Positions 8,234-15,181 of a stretch of DNA of 17,907 bases are shown piece by piece; position 1 is the stretch's first letter; each line of letters opens with the position of its first letter. A program made the position numbers and the translations under genes. Under the pieces are notes generated by a model. The model saw only the letters and a program-made list of their open reading frames with translations, did not search any database and was not told the DNA's origin. Source of the DNA: Kangiella sp. (GTDB lineage Bacteria; Pseudomonadota; Gammaproteobacteria; Enterobacterales; Kangiellaceae); the NCBI GenBank assembly GCA_002733465.1, contig NVVT01000006.1, forward strand, positions 199,650-217,556, given 5' to 3'.

Positions 8234-9430
8234 TTATTTAACAAATGCAGGTAGGATGATTTTTGAAACTTGAGTCATTATTGTGTCTTCCCGATCAACG
8301 CCAGTGATCACAATAATTAAATCAAGCTCTTTAATCGCAATGATGCGTTGTCCACCACCACCCCAAGAAAATTTAACATCATAGTTTTTTTCACCAACTA
8401 TTATGTTCGCTTGATACCAAAAATAGCCGTAACGATAGGTTTTGGGCATCCAATCTTGAGTAGGCTTAACAAGCCCACTGGTCGCCTTAGCCAGATAATC
8501 TGCTGGAATAAGCTGTTCGCCCTTCCATTTTCCATTGTTTATCACTAGGCTACCCCACTTGAGCATATCGCGAGACGTCATTTTTGCGCGCCAACCAGCT
8601 TCAGGCAAGCCACTAACGTGAGTCTGCCAGCGATAATTAATGATGCCCATTTTGTCGAGAAGTTCACGTTTAATAAAATCTTTGGCGGTCCCCGGCACAA
8701 CGGCCTCGATGACTTGCATTACCAACGGTGGATTGTAATTACCATATGAATAAATCTGAGACTCTGCAGTAATAGGCGCGCTATGTTCAAGAAGCGCTTG
8801 AACGAAGCCTTGACCTTTTAATGCAGCGGGGTTTTTCTCAAGTTCTTCCCATTGATCGCTACTAACACTAAGCCCTCCGTGCATGGTCAATGCCTTATGA
8901 AGTGTGATTTTTTCTGCGCCCTCAACAAATTTTGCTGGGTCTAACTCTTTAAGAAAACTAACCAAGGGCTTGTTCAAATCGGCCATGGTTAAGTAGCCCA
9001 ACTGGATTGCTCGGCCTAGCGCCAAGCTGGTGTAGGCTTTAACGGCTGACGCTTGGCCGTGGGCTAGATTAATACGGGCACGCTGATAGTATGATTCAAA
9101 CAGGAGCTTACCTTTATGGGCAATAAGCAAGCTGTCGTAATCACCGTGTTTACTATCTGCGATTTCTTGAGCCAGCTTGGCAATTTTGTTTTTATTACCA
9201 CCATCAACACCTAATTCGCCAACGGCAATACCGTCTTTTCTATTGGCTGGAGTTGAATCAATATAGGCGTTTTTGAGAAAAGGCATATCCCTGAATGAGA
9301 GCGCGGCTTCGGCAACTGTAACCTCCGGCGCTCGACTATTCGCTCCTTCGCTATTTGCGAAAACAAAGCTGCTAAAACCGCTTATTAGCGTAATCGCGAT
9401 TATATTTTTAAAATTTAAATTGAAAGTCAT
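8234..9430 (-). CDS. exported serine hydrolase (beta-lactamase fold)
   Basis: This 398-residue protein has a signal peptide (about 1-26, ending VFA/NSE). The beta-lactamase-related fold is shown by S128-A-V-K131 as the nucleophile motif, a tyrosine motif in IYSYGNYN (about 226-233, Y229-x-N231) and a glycine-rich third motif WGGGGQRI (356-363) in place of KTG. WGGGG-Q is typical of the large 'serine hydrolase' group that includes esterases and D-amino-acid hydrolases. I prefer ATG at 9430: it is preceded by AAGGGAAG and directly starts the signal peptide. A TTG 12 codons upstream would add a polar extension. It is the first gene of a three-gene operon with the PD40 pair. It differs clearly from the hydrolase at 4949, so it is not a recent duplicate. 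Confidence 0.86.
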   Translation of the reverse strand: MTFNLNFKNIIAITLISGFSSFVFANSEGANSRAPEVTVAEAALSFRDMPFLKNAYIDSTPANRKDGIAVGELGVDGGNKNKIAKLAQEIADSKHGDYDSLLIAHKGKLLFESYYQRARINLAHGQASAVKAYTSLALGRAIQLGYLTMADLNKPLVSFLKELDPAKFVEGAEKITLHKALTMHGGLSVSSDQWEELEKNPAALKGQGFVQALLEHSAPITAESQIYSYGNYNPPLVMQVIEAVVPGTAKDFIKRELLDKMGIINYRWQTHVSGLPEAGWRAKMTSRDMLKWGSLVINNGKWKGEQLIPADYLAKATSGLVKPTQDWMPKTYRYGYFWYQANIIVGEKNYDVKFSWGGGGQRIIAIKELDLIIVITGVDREDTIMTQVSKIILPAFVK

Positions 9431-9502
9431 AGAACTTCCCTTTGGTTGATTAATTATCAGTGTCAAAGGTAACGGATTAAAAAATAAATACTTGATGTTC
9501 TA

Positions 9503-9531
9503 CTGACTTTTAGCTGACTTCTTGCTGACGT
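9503..9531. promoter_or_regulatory. three 11-bp-spaced CTGAC repeats, candidate operator
   Basis: CTGACTT occurs at 9503 and 9514, and CTGACGT at 9525, an exact 11-bp spacing. A weaker fourth unit (TTGATGT) sits in phase at 9492. On the operon strand this reads as repeated GTCAG about 75-100 bases upstream of the hydrolase ATG at 9430, next to an AT-rich stretch that could hold the -10 region. Direct repeats with one-turn spacing are the binding format of OmpR/PhoB-type winged helices. Which regulator binds is unknown. Confidence 0.5.
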
Positions 9532-9826
9532 TCAAATATAAGTTAAATATCAAGTGGTTAGATATTGTGTGGCAGAAAAGTAAAGTTTCATACAGTGGAG
9601 TAGAAGTTCATTTTTTATAATTAATACTGTAGAAGAGTCGTAGTTTGTGTCCATTCAATTTACATTATCCTAGTTGTACTTGCGCAAAAGCTCATTTAAC
9701 TCAAAAAATTGAAGTGTGAAAGCTCATGAAGGTTTTGTATGGCTTAATTCGCAACAAGCTTGCCATTCGGTGTTATTACACTAAAGTCGAGAAACGGCCA
9801 TAAGCAGGCATTAGCTCAAGTGCATA

Positions 9827-9865
9827 ATTTTCTATGATTTAGATTCGTTATTGTAATATGCGCCT
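9827..9865 (+). repeat. 39-bp direct repeat, copy 1
   Basis: This copy matches 11225-11263 at 36 of 39 positions, in the same orientation and without gaps. Similarity stops sharply on both sides. It starts ATTTTCTATGATTTAGA and ends ATGCGCCT. It lies 131 bases before the start of the esterase-like gene. Confidence 0.75.
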
Positions 9866-9996
9866 TATGTTAGTTGGCTACGCGTTGCTTGTTTTAGCCA
9901 GAAAAGTTATATTGCTTTTTTTTGAATAACCAAGGTATCAATTGCTAACCTGTGTTAGGTAGCTTGCTTACCACCCAATAATTTAGGGTTAATTAT

Positions 9997-11136
9997 ATGA
10001 AACTTCGTCAGTTATCACTTATCTTTGCGCTTTGGTTAATGTCTTTTTTCAGCCTGGCTGGTGAGCCGATTGTCATCGGTGAAACCCTCATTATCGACTC
10101 AAAAGTTTTGATGAAACAAGTTAGCATCAATATTCGCCTGCCGACTAGTTATCAGGCATCAAAGCAAAAACGATATCCCGTATATTTTAACCTCGGTGCT
10201 GATGACAGTTTTGCGGCTACCGCAGGGATTCTGCAATCGCTAAGTCATAATCAAGAATATCCAATGCCAGAAACCATTTTCGTTTCTTTGAGCACCGAAA
10301 CAGCAGTAAGCATTATCAATCGTGGCGTCAAAAGTGAAGATTTTATTAACTTCCTCGAAACCGATGTCATTCCCTATATTGACAAACATTATCGTACACA
10401 ACCTTTTAGAATATTAGCGTCTGGAGAAAGATTTGGCATGGCGCCCTTATATGGGCTTATCCATAACCCCAAATTATTTCAAGCTTATATTTTAATAAGT
10501 CCATGGATAACAGACAAGTCTGGCTTGTTAAGCGACTTTGAAACCTTTTTAAAGAGTAGCAAGGAAACCTCAGCCTTTTTATGGTTAAGTTCTGGTGACG
10601 AACCTAAAGTCGTGCCAAACTACAACAAATTGATCTTGCTTTTACAACAACATGCTCCGGAAAAGTTGGACTGGAAAAATGCTCAGCACAACCAATATAT
10701 CAGTTCGGTTCAATCTATGATCAGCCTGCCAAACGCATTAGTGTCTTTATTTGCTGATCGGGTATTAGCGCCAGACTCACCAGTAATTAGCGCCGGAGTC
10801 GAGTCAATAAAAAGCTATTACCAGCAGCTCTCAGATAATAAATACGGTTATGCAATCTCTTCAGAAAATGCAATACGTGCTCTAGGCATGGCAATGTTCA
10901 ACAAAGGAAGGGTTAAAAAAGCTATAGAAATCTTTCAAATCAATATAAAAGATTATCCAAACTCACCACATGTTTATGCCACCATGGCCAGTGCTTTGAC
11001 GGAAAAAGGTGATCTGACCGGAGCATTAGCAATGCAAAAAATTGCCTCTGAACTAGCGACTAAACAAAATGACGCGTGGGAAAGCTACTATAAGAAAGTG
11101 CTTATTGACATAGAAAATAAATTATCGACCAATTGA
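9997..11136 (+). CDS. exported esterase-fold protein with lost nucleophile, TPR tail
   Basis: This 379-residue protein has a signal peptide (about 1-21, FSLA/GEP). Residues about 25-255 follow the alpha/beta-hydrolase plan of the esterase D/enterochelin-esterase family (COG2819-like): VSINIRLPTSYQASKQKRYPV, then INFLETDVIPYIDKHYRT, then the strand-turn-helix FRILASGERFG, then NPKLFQAYILISPW. The family nucleophile elbow is GHSxGG. Here it reads G143-E-R145-F-G147, so arginine replaces the serine. H231 (AQHNQY) may be the old catalytic histidine. Residues about 285-355 form TPR-like helices (ALGMAMFNKGRVKKAIEIFQ, ATMASALTEKGDLTGALAMQ), a tail found on some relatives. It is probably a non-catalytic binding protein, unless another residue serves as nucleophile. 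It is a single-gene unit bracketed by 39-bp direct repeats. Confidence 0.78.
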   Translation: MKLRQLSLIFALWLMSFFSLAGEPIVIGETLIIDSKVLMKQVSINIRLPTSYQASKQKRYPVYFNLGADDSFAATAGILQSLSHNQEYPMPETIFVSLSTETAVSIINRGVKSEDFINFLETDVIPYIDKHYRTQPFRILASGERFGMAPLYGLIHNPKLFQAYILISPWITDKSGLLSDFETFLKSSKETSAFLWLSSGDEPKVVPNYNKLILLLQQHAPEKLDWKNAQHNQYISSVQSMISLPNALVSLFADRVLAPDSPVISAGVESIKSYYQQLSDNKYGYAISSENAIRALGMAMFNKGRVKKAIEIFQINIKDYPNSPHVYATMASALTEKGDLTGALAMQKIASELATKQNDAWESYYKKVLIDIENKLSTN

Positions 11137-11201
11137 GAATAAGTTTTCTGTAAGAACTTTAACTAAATTAAATGCAATAAAAACAGTCAAATACTAATGA
11201 C

Positions 11202-11468
11202 TTAGGGGTAAAGGAGTCTTAATGATTTTCTATGATTTAGACTAGTTATTGTAAAATGCGCCTGACCCCTTGTTCTTTTCAATGCATTTCTGCCAGGACC
11301 ACGAAAAGCTTCATCGCCTTTGTTATTAAGTTCTGTTTGCCATTTGTAGAGAAGATTTCGTCTGATCCCTAATTCTCTAGCGAGTACAGTGCCTGGTGTT
11401 TCTCCCAACTCAAGAAGTCTGATTGCTTCAAGCTTAAATTCTTTGGTAAAAGTTGATTTGTTCGTCAT
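11202..11468 (-). pseudogene. IS3-family OrfA remnant, 3' truncated
   Basis: The first 60 or so residues are a classic IS3 OrfA helix-turn-helix (HTH_Tnp_1): FTKEFKLEAIRLLELG, then VLARELGIRRNLLYKWQTEL, then GDEAFRGPGR. A complete OrfA continues with a leucine-zipper segment and is followed by OrfB with the DDE domain. Here the similarity ends after GPGR. The frame then runs into unrelated sequence including the 39-bp repeat (reading ITSLNH) and stops at 11202. No OrfB is present. The gene cannot mobilise itself. Its upstream end is also broken by the ISNCY-like insertion, which begins 27-35 bases before the start codon. Confidence 0.82.
11225..11263 (+). repeat. 39-bp direct repeat, copy 2
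   Basis: This is the second copy of the 9827-9865 repeat, 36 of 39 identical. It starts 89 bases after the stop of the esterase-like gene and abuts the broken end of the IS3 orfA remnant. TGACCCC follows at once (11263-11269). Confidence 0.75.
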
Positions 11469-11494
11469 AATTCACTCCATTTTTAGTATTGTCT

Positions 11495-11514
11495 ACTAAT
11501 TAGTGCCTGACCGA
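11495..11514. repeat. left terminus: ACTAATTAG plus inverted repeat
   Basis: ACTAATTAG (11495-11503) followed by TGCCTGACCGA (11504-11514). The counterpart is at 13278-13296. This end lies 27 bases upstream of the IS3 OrfA start, so the element entered the IS3 5' end. Confidence 0.75.
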
Positions 11515-11641
11515 AAATACATAACTTATTGAAATAAAACAACTATTTCGAATAATAGTGAGCGAAGATAAACAAAAAGGTACGCTAAAGTGTTATAATA
11601 GACCTCAAATAGGCACTATTGACTCAATCTTCGGTGGAAAT

Positions 11642-13117
11642 ATGCGTGAAATAACTCCCTCTCAGTTACAGCTCGGTGAACTTGCCATTGATCAGATTAA
11701 AATCAACCCTCGTTCAAGAGATGATATCCCACAACTGTTACGAGGCTTACAATATCTTTACACCGATGAAATGCTCCGGGCAGAAATTTTTGAAATATTA
11801 AAGGCATTAAGCCCGTCAAACATCAGCACATTGCACGGTCGACCCGGCATGAATTGGTGGAAGATTTTGATCATGGGAACGCTCAGGCTAAACCTTAATT
11901 GTGATTATGATCGCCTTCAAGAGCTGGTTAACGAACATAAAACTATTCGTCAAATGTTGGGGCATGGTTTCAGCGATGATGAAAAAAATTATAGTCTTCA
12001 AACGCTGAAAGACAATGTTCGATTATTCACACCTGAAATACTCGATGAAATTAATCAAGTCGTCGTTAACGCGGGCTTAAAACTCAAAAAAAAAGATCAA
12101 ATAATGGCACGTTGCGATTCTTTTGTGGTTGAAACGCATGTCCATTATCCAACCGATATCAATTTATTATTTGATGCGATGCGAAAATTAATTCAGCTTA
12201 CCGAGAGATATGCAACGCAACAAAATATGACCGGTTGGAGGCAGTATCAATATAATGTCCGTCAAATAAAACAAGCTTATCGGAAGTGCCAACAACTCAA
12301 ACGTTCCTCTTCAAACAAAGAAGAAAAGAAAAAAGAAAGGCAACTATTGATCGAGAAAGCCCATCAATATTACATATCGTTATCAGAATGCTTTATTCAA
12401 AAAAGTCGTTTAACATTGTCTCATCAAATCGACAACGCACCTTTGAATATTTTAACGTTAAGACTTGAAATAGAGGGTTATATCGATCATTCCATTAGGC
12501 AGATTGAACAAATAAAGACGCGCGTTCTTCAACATCAAGCGATCCCTCATAATGAAAAAGTGTTCTCTATTTTTCAGCCTCATACAGAATGGATCAATAA
12601 GGGTAAGGCGGGTGTTCCGGTGGAACTTGGTTTGCGAGTTTGCATTGTTGAATCATCGGCCGGTTTTATTCTTAACCACCAAGTCATGGAAAAGAAAGTC
12701 GATAATCAAATTGCTGTTGAGTTAATCGAGGACACTCAATCAAAATTCAAAAGTATGAGTGGCTGTAGTTTTGATAAAGGATTTCATTCACCAGCAAACC
12801 AAGCCGAGCTGTCAGAATTACTCGATCATTTAGTGCTACCTAAGAAAGGTCGTCGCAATAAAAAAGAAACTGAGAGAGAAAAAGACCCAGCATTTAAAAC
12901 CAGTAAACGAAAACATTCGGCGGTAGAGTCTGGGATCAATGCTTTAGAAATTCATGGACTCGATGTTTGCCCTGATCATGGCATCGCTGGATTCAAACGA
13001 TATGTTGCACTAGCAGTTGTTGCAAGAAATATTCAAAAGTTAGGTTCAGAGTTGATAAAAAAAGAGTATGAGAAAATAAAACGTCAATCGAAGTACGCCT
13101 TTCTCTTAGCCGCCTAA
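11642..13117 (+). CDS. ISNCY-family DDE transposase
   Basis: This 491-residue protein is from the start chosen here (ATG, after GGTGGAAAT). A GTG at 11558 would add 28 residues, but relatives as I know them begin with MREI/MRxI-type sequence and the extension is not family-like. The N-terminal part (SRDDIPQLLRGLQYLY, GRPGMNWWKILIMGTLRLNL, MLGHGFSDD) is characteristic of ISNCY-type transposases. The probable catalytic triad is D159 in RCDSFVVETHVHYPTD, D378 in CSFDKGFHS and E429 in SAVESGINALE. A charged insertion lies between D1 and D2 (about 185-260, RSSSNKEEKKKERQ). The frame is intact and the ends match, so the element could be active. Subgroup assignment is uncertain. Confidence 0.87.
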   Translation: MREITPSQLQLGELAIDQIKINPRSRDDIPQLLRGLQYLYTDEMLRAEIFEILKALSPSNISTLHGRPGMNWWKILIMGTLRLNLNCDYDRLQELVNEHKTIRQMLGHGFSDDEKNYSLQTLKDNVRLFTPEILDEINQVVVNAGLKLKKKDQIMARCDSFVVETHVHYPTDINLLFDAMRKLIQLTERYATQQNMTGWRQYQYNVRQIKQAYRKCQQLKRSSSNKEEKKKERQLLIEKAHQYYISLSECFIQKSRLTLSHQIDNAPLNILTLRLEIEGYIDHSIRQIEQIKTRVLQHQAIPHNEKVFSIFQPHTEWINKGKAGVPVELGLRVCIVESSAGFILNHQVMEKKVDNQIAVELIEDTQSKFKSMSGCSFDKGFHSPANQAELSELLDHLVLPKKGRRNKKETEREKDPAFKTSKRKHSAVESGINALEIHGLDVCPDHGIAGFKRYVALAVVARNIQKLGSELIKKEYEKIKRQSKYAFLLAA

Positions 13118-13164
13118 TACCAAAAACTATCATTTCCCAGGATTAGTGTGTTCAAAAATCGACA

Positions 13165-13276
13165 AAAGCGGTTCTTTCTTGAGTCTAAACAAAAACTTCT
13201 CCATTTATATTAAGAATATTTGAATGTTAATTTTTAAGGATTAACAAAAATGGAATTTTATTGCAATAACCGCTTT
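13165..13276. repeat. 9-bp inverted pair in ISNCY-like right end
   Basis: AAAGCGGTT at 13165-13173 is perfectly complementary to AACCGCTTT at 13268-13276, immediately inside the terminal repeat. The intervening 94 bases are AT-rich and gene-free. It could fold the right end or serve as a subterminal transposase site. Confidence 0.45.
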
Positions 13277-13277
13277 C

Positions 13278-13296
13278 TCGGTCTGGCACTAATTAG
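13278..13296. repeat. right terminus: inverted repeat plus ACTAATTAG
   Basis: TCGGTCTGGCA (13278-13288) overlaps ACTAATTAG (13288-13296) by its last base. Beyond it, AGTGTCCGATAAAGTCGGGG (13297-13316) would be the continuation of the IS3 5' end or its old flank. The stretch 13297-13437 holds no gene; a weak hairpin (GCTAA 13391-13395 with TTAGC 13409-13413) lies behind the MBL gene. Confidence 0.72.
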
Positions 13297-13437
13297 AGTG
13301 TCCGATAAAGTCGGGGAACATCAACTTGACCCTACCAGGCCAATTTTAGTTGACCTTTAGGTAAGGGAATAGGAACGAAGCATTCTTTGAGCTAAGGTTA
13401 ACTAAACGTTAGCTTCAACTTTAGATTAAGATTGTCT

Positions 13438-14991
13438 TTAATCGGTATGATAAGAAAATAAGCGCTTGAGTAATGTTTTTTTCGAAGGTCTATTTACGCT
13501 TAAAGCTAATTCTATTTCAGTCTGGTTTAATATCCTTGCATGATGAGACGATACATATTGATCGACCTCTAGCCCTAGTTGCTTGAGTTTATTGGTTAAC
13601 ACTTCAAGCCTGAAATATGTGTCTCCATTAGGCCAACCAGCAGGGGAGTGAAAGGCTTTTTTAAAGCTACTACCAAAAATGTCTTCGCTGAACAATATTT
13701 TGTGCTCGGGTAGGTAGATTATTAAATTGTGATTAGCATGACTGTTTGGCAGATCGAAAAGCATGACCTTGCTGTTGGTTAAGTTGCTGTTATTTGAAAT
13801 TGGTACAAATCGATCATCAGATAAAGGCGTTGGTAGGTGTTTTTGTACCGATGAAATATCCGCTGGATGAATGACTAAATTTGTACCTTGCATTAATACA
13901 TCACTCAATCCCATCATATGATCGTGATGGTGGTGAGTAACAATATGTTGTTTAACGGGTTTGTCGCTTCCTGTCTTTTGTCTGAGTAAATCTAATCCTT
14001 TTTTCCAAGCATGTGACTTATTGTCTATTTGCCAAGAACCCGCAGAAATATAGTATTCACCTACATCAATAAACAAGGTATATCCCCAGTGCTGCCCCAC
14101 AAAATAAACGTCTTTTGCTAGCTCTCTTAAAGTCAGTTGTGATACATCTACCGCTTGAGTTTTTGGCCTAAGTTGATAGCCTGAGGGGATGTGGAATTGA
14201 CTCTCTTTGGCTGAATTAAAAACAATTTTCCGTGAGTTTGTGTGGTAAACAGGTTGGTTTTCGGTACCTACAAGTAACTGTTTAGCCCATGTGATCCCTT
14301 GGGTTTTTTGATGTTCTAGAAAGTCATAACTGTTTAATTGCGAACCTTTATTTTTTAGCATACGGGTCAAGTAGCCCGTTTTTTGATTGAGGTAAACCGT
14401 ATACTCTTTATCGGAGCCTGAATTGACCATTAGTACATCGTGAGCCTCACCTTGAATGTAAGCGATATCTGTCCATTGGCTGAACCTTCTATCTTGGTTG
14501 AGTTGTCTAATGATCAGTGAGTCCACTAGTTGACTATTACCAATATCGGTATTGTCATAACTTATGCTGTTGACGGGGTGATATTGCTGTAAAGCATGAT
14601 CAATTGAATAACCTTTGCCATTAGCAAAAACTCTATGAGTAACGGTTGGCATGTTGCTACCGTGACTTCCTACTAGTCTTGTGGTGGCTTGTTTAAAGAC
14701 TTTACGCTTGTTGAGTAGGTCTTGAGTTAATTCAATTTGATATTCACTCAAGTAAGTGATCATTTGGCCTTGCGCAGAGTGACCGCTTTGCCATTGGGAG
14801 TAATGAATCATTTTATCCGTGAGACTCAAACTTTGTAATTGGATTAACTGATCACCGCCATAGGTCTTGACAGTTTTATCGATAATGCGGTTTTCTCTGT
14901 CGCCTGCAAACGTCGCTGTACTGAAATTCACTAGCATCAATATCAGTGTACCCAGCGATAATTTTTTGAAATGGCTATTTTGGTCGCGCAT
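13438..14991 (-). CDS. exported metallo-beta-lactamase-fold hydrolase
   Basis: This 517-residue protein has a signal peptide (about 1-29, ATFA/GDR). A long N-terminal domain of about 250 residues (starting IIDKTVKTYGGDQLIQLQSL) resembles the outer-membrane-lipoprotein-like region found before MBL domains in marine bacteria. The C-terminal MBL fold (about 285-495) has H353-x-H355-x-D357-H358 within THHHHDHMMG, a histidine in NSHANHNL (H418 or H421), D436 in LFSEDIFG where relatives have a GD motif, and a late histidine pair H483/H484. It is therefore likely a di-zinc hydrolase acting in the periplasm. A sub-family cannot be named; lactonase, arylsulfatase-like and lactamase activities are all possible. 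The ATG follows AGGGAAA. It is divergent from a CadC/TolB-type regulator. Confidence 0.84.
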   Translation of the reverse strand: MRDQNSHFKKLSLGTLILMLVNFSTATFAGDRENRIIDKTVKTYGGDQLIQLQSLSLTDKMIHYSQWQSGHSAQGQMITYLSEYQIELTQDLLNKRKVFKQATTRLVGSHGSNMPTVTHRVFANGKGYSIDHALQQYHPVNSISYDNTDIGNSQLVDSLIIRQLNQDRRFSQWTDIAYIQGEAHDVLMVNSGSDKEYTVYLNQKTGYLTRMLKNKGSQLNSYDFLEHQKTQGITWAKQLLVGTENQPVYHTNSRKIVFNSAKESQFHIPSGYQLRPKTQAVDVSQLTLRELAKDVYFVGQHWGYTLFIDVGEYYISAGSWQIDNKSHAWKKGLDLLRQKTGSDKPVKQHIVTHHHHDHMMGLSDVLMQGTNLVIHPADISSVQKHLPTPLSDDRFVPISNNSNLTNSKVMLFDLPNSHANHNLIIYLPEHKILFSEDIFGSSFKKAFHSPAGWPNGDTYFRLEVLTNKLKQLGLEVDQYVSSHHARILNQTEIELALSVNRPSKKTLLKRLFSYHTD

Positions 14992-15069
14992 TGTTTTTTC
15001 CCTAAGGGTGTTGTGTTTTGAAAGTGTGTATTTAACAAAAGAACTGTGCTGATGGCAACAAAGGCAAGG

Positions 15070-15097
15070 TTATGAATTGCTTATGAAATGCTTATGG
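15070..15097. promoter_or_regulatory. 2.5-unit 11-bp direct repeat, candidate operator
   Basis: TTATGAATTGC (15070-15080) is followed directly by TTATGAAATGC (15081-15091) and a partial TTATGG (15092-15097). The units differ at one base and repeat at one helical turn. The array lies centrally in the 190 bases between the divergent MBL-hydrolase and regulator start codons, about 80-90 bases from each. Tandem 11-bp sites are typical for OmpR/PhoB-like winged helices, the domain carried by the adjacent regulator. Confidence 0.6.
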
Positions 15098-15181
15098 CGC
15101 TAATTACAAGGCCCTAATACTCGACAATTAATTTAATTGCCCATACACTTCTGCCCTAGAGTTTATTTGAATAAGAAGCAA

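Larger units (their letters stand above)
9432..9996. other. long gene-free intergenic region
   Basis: About 565 bases separate two divergent genes without a convincing reading frame. It holds the CTGAC array (9503-9531), one copy of a 39-bp repeat (9827-9865), a TGGCTA/TAGCCA hairpin (9875-9880 with 9895-9900), a T8 run near 9915 and small hairpins just upstream of the 9997 gene. The rest shows nothing I can name. The region may contain degraded mobile sequence. Confidence 0.5.
11504..13287 (+). mobile_element. ISNCY-like insertion sequence with near-perfect termini
   Basis: The element carries one transposase gene and has matching ends. TGCCTGACCGA at 11504-11514 is the inverted repeat of TCGGTCTGGCA at 13278-13288 with one mismatch. 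Both ends are flanked by ACTAATTAG (11495-11503 and 13288-13296). Because CTAATTAG is its own reverse complement, these bases may be an 8-bp target duplication or the outer part of the inverted repeats (then 19 bp with one mismatch). The length is about 1.78-1.80 kb. Non-coding 3' sequence (13118-13287) holds a further 9-bp inverted pair. Confidence 0.78.

Noticed and set aside
9431..9466. TTG start for the 8234-9430 hydrolase
   Set aside because: It would place 12 mostly polar residues before a well-formed signal peptide, and the good AAGGGAAG site serves the ATG at 9430.
9827..9900. Integron attC site upstream of the esterase-like gene
   Set aside because: GTTAG-like bases and a hairpin follow the repeat, but GTTAGTT does not fit GTTRRRY, no partner RYYYAAC is seen, and the second repeat lacks the motif entirely.
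11558..11641. GTG start adding 28 residues to the ISNCY-like transposase
   Set aside because: The extension has no family-like sequence, whereas the ATG at 11642 opens with the expected MREI segment and has a purine-rich stretch upstream.
13390..13414. Rho-independent terminator behind the MBL gene
   Set aside because: AGCTAA/TTAGCT gives only a short A/T-rich stem and no U-run follows on the minus strand.
15137..15181. TTG start for the regulator at 15182
   Set aside because: The added residues do not resemble the winged-helix N-terminus. MTEKTIFYITDFQIDL parallels the opening of other CadC-like proteins.
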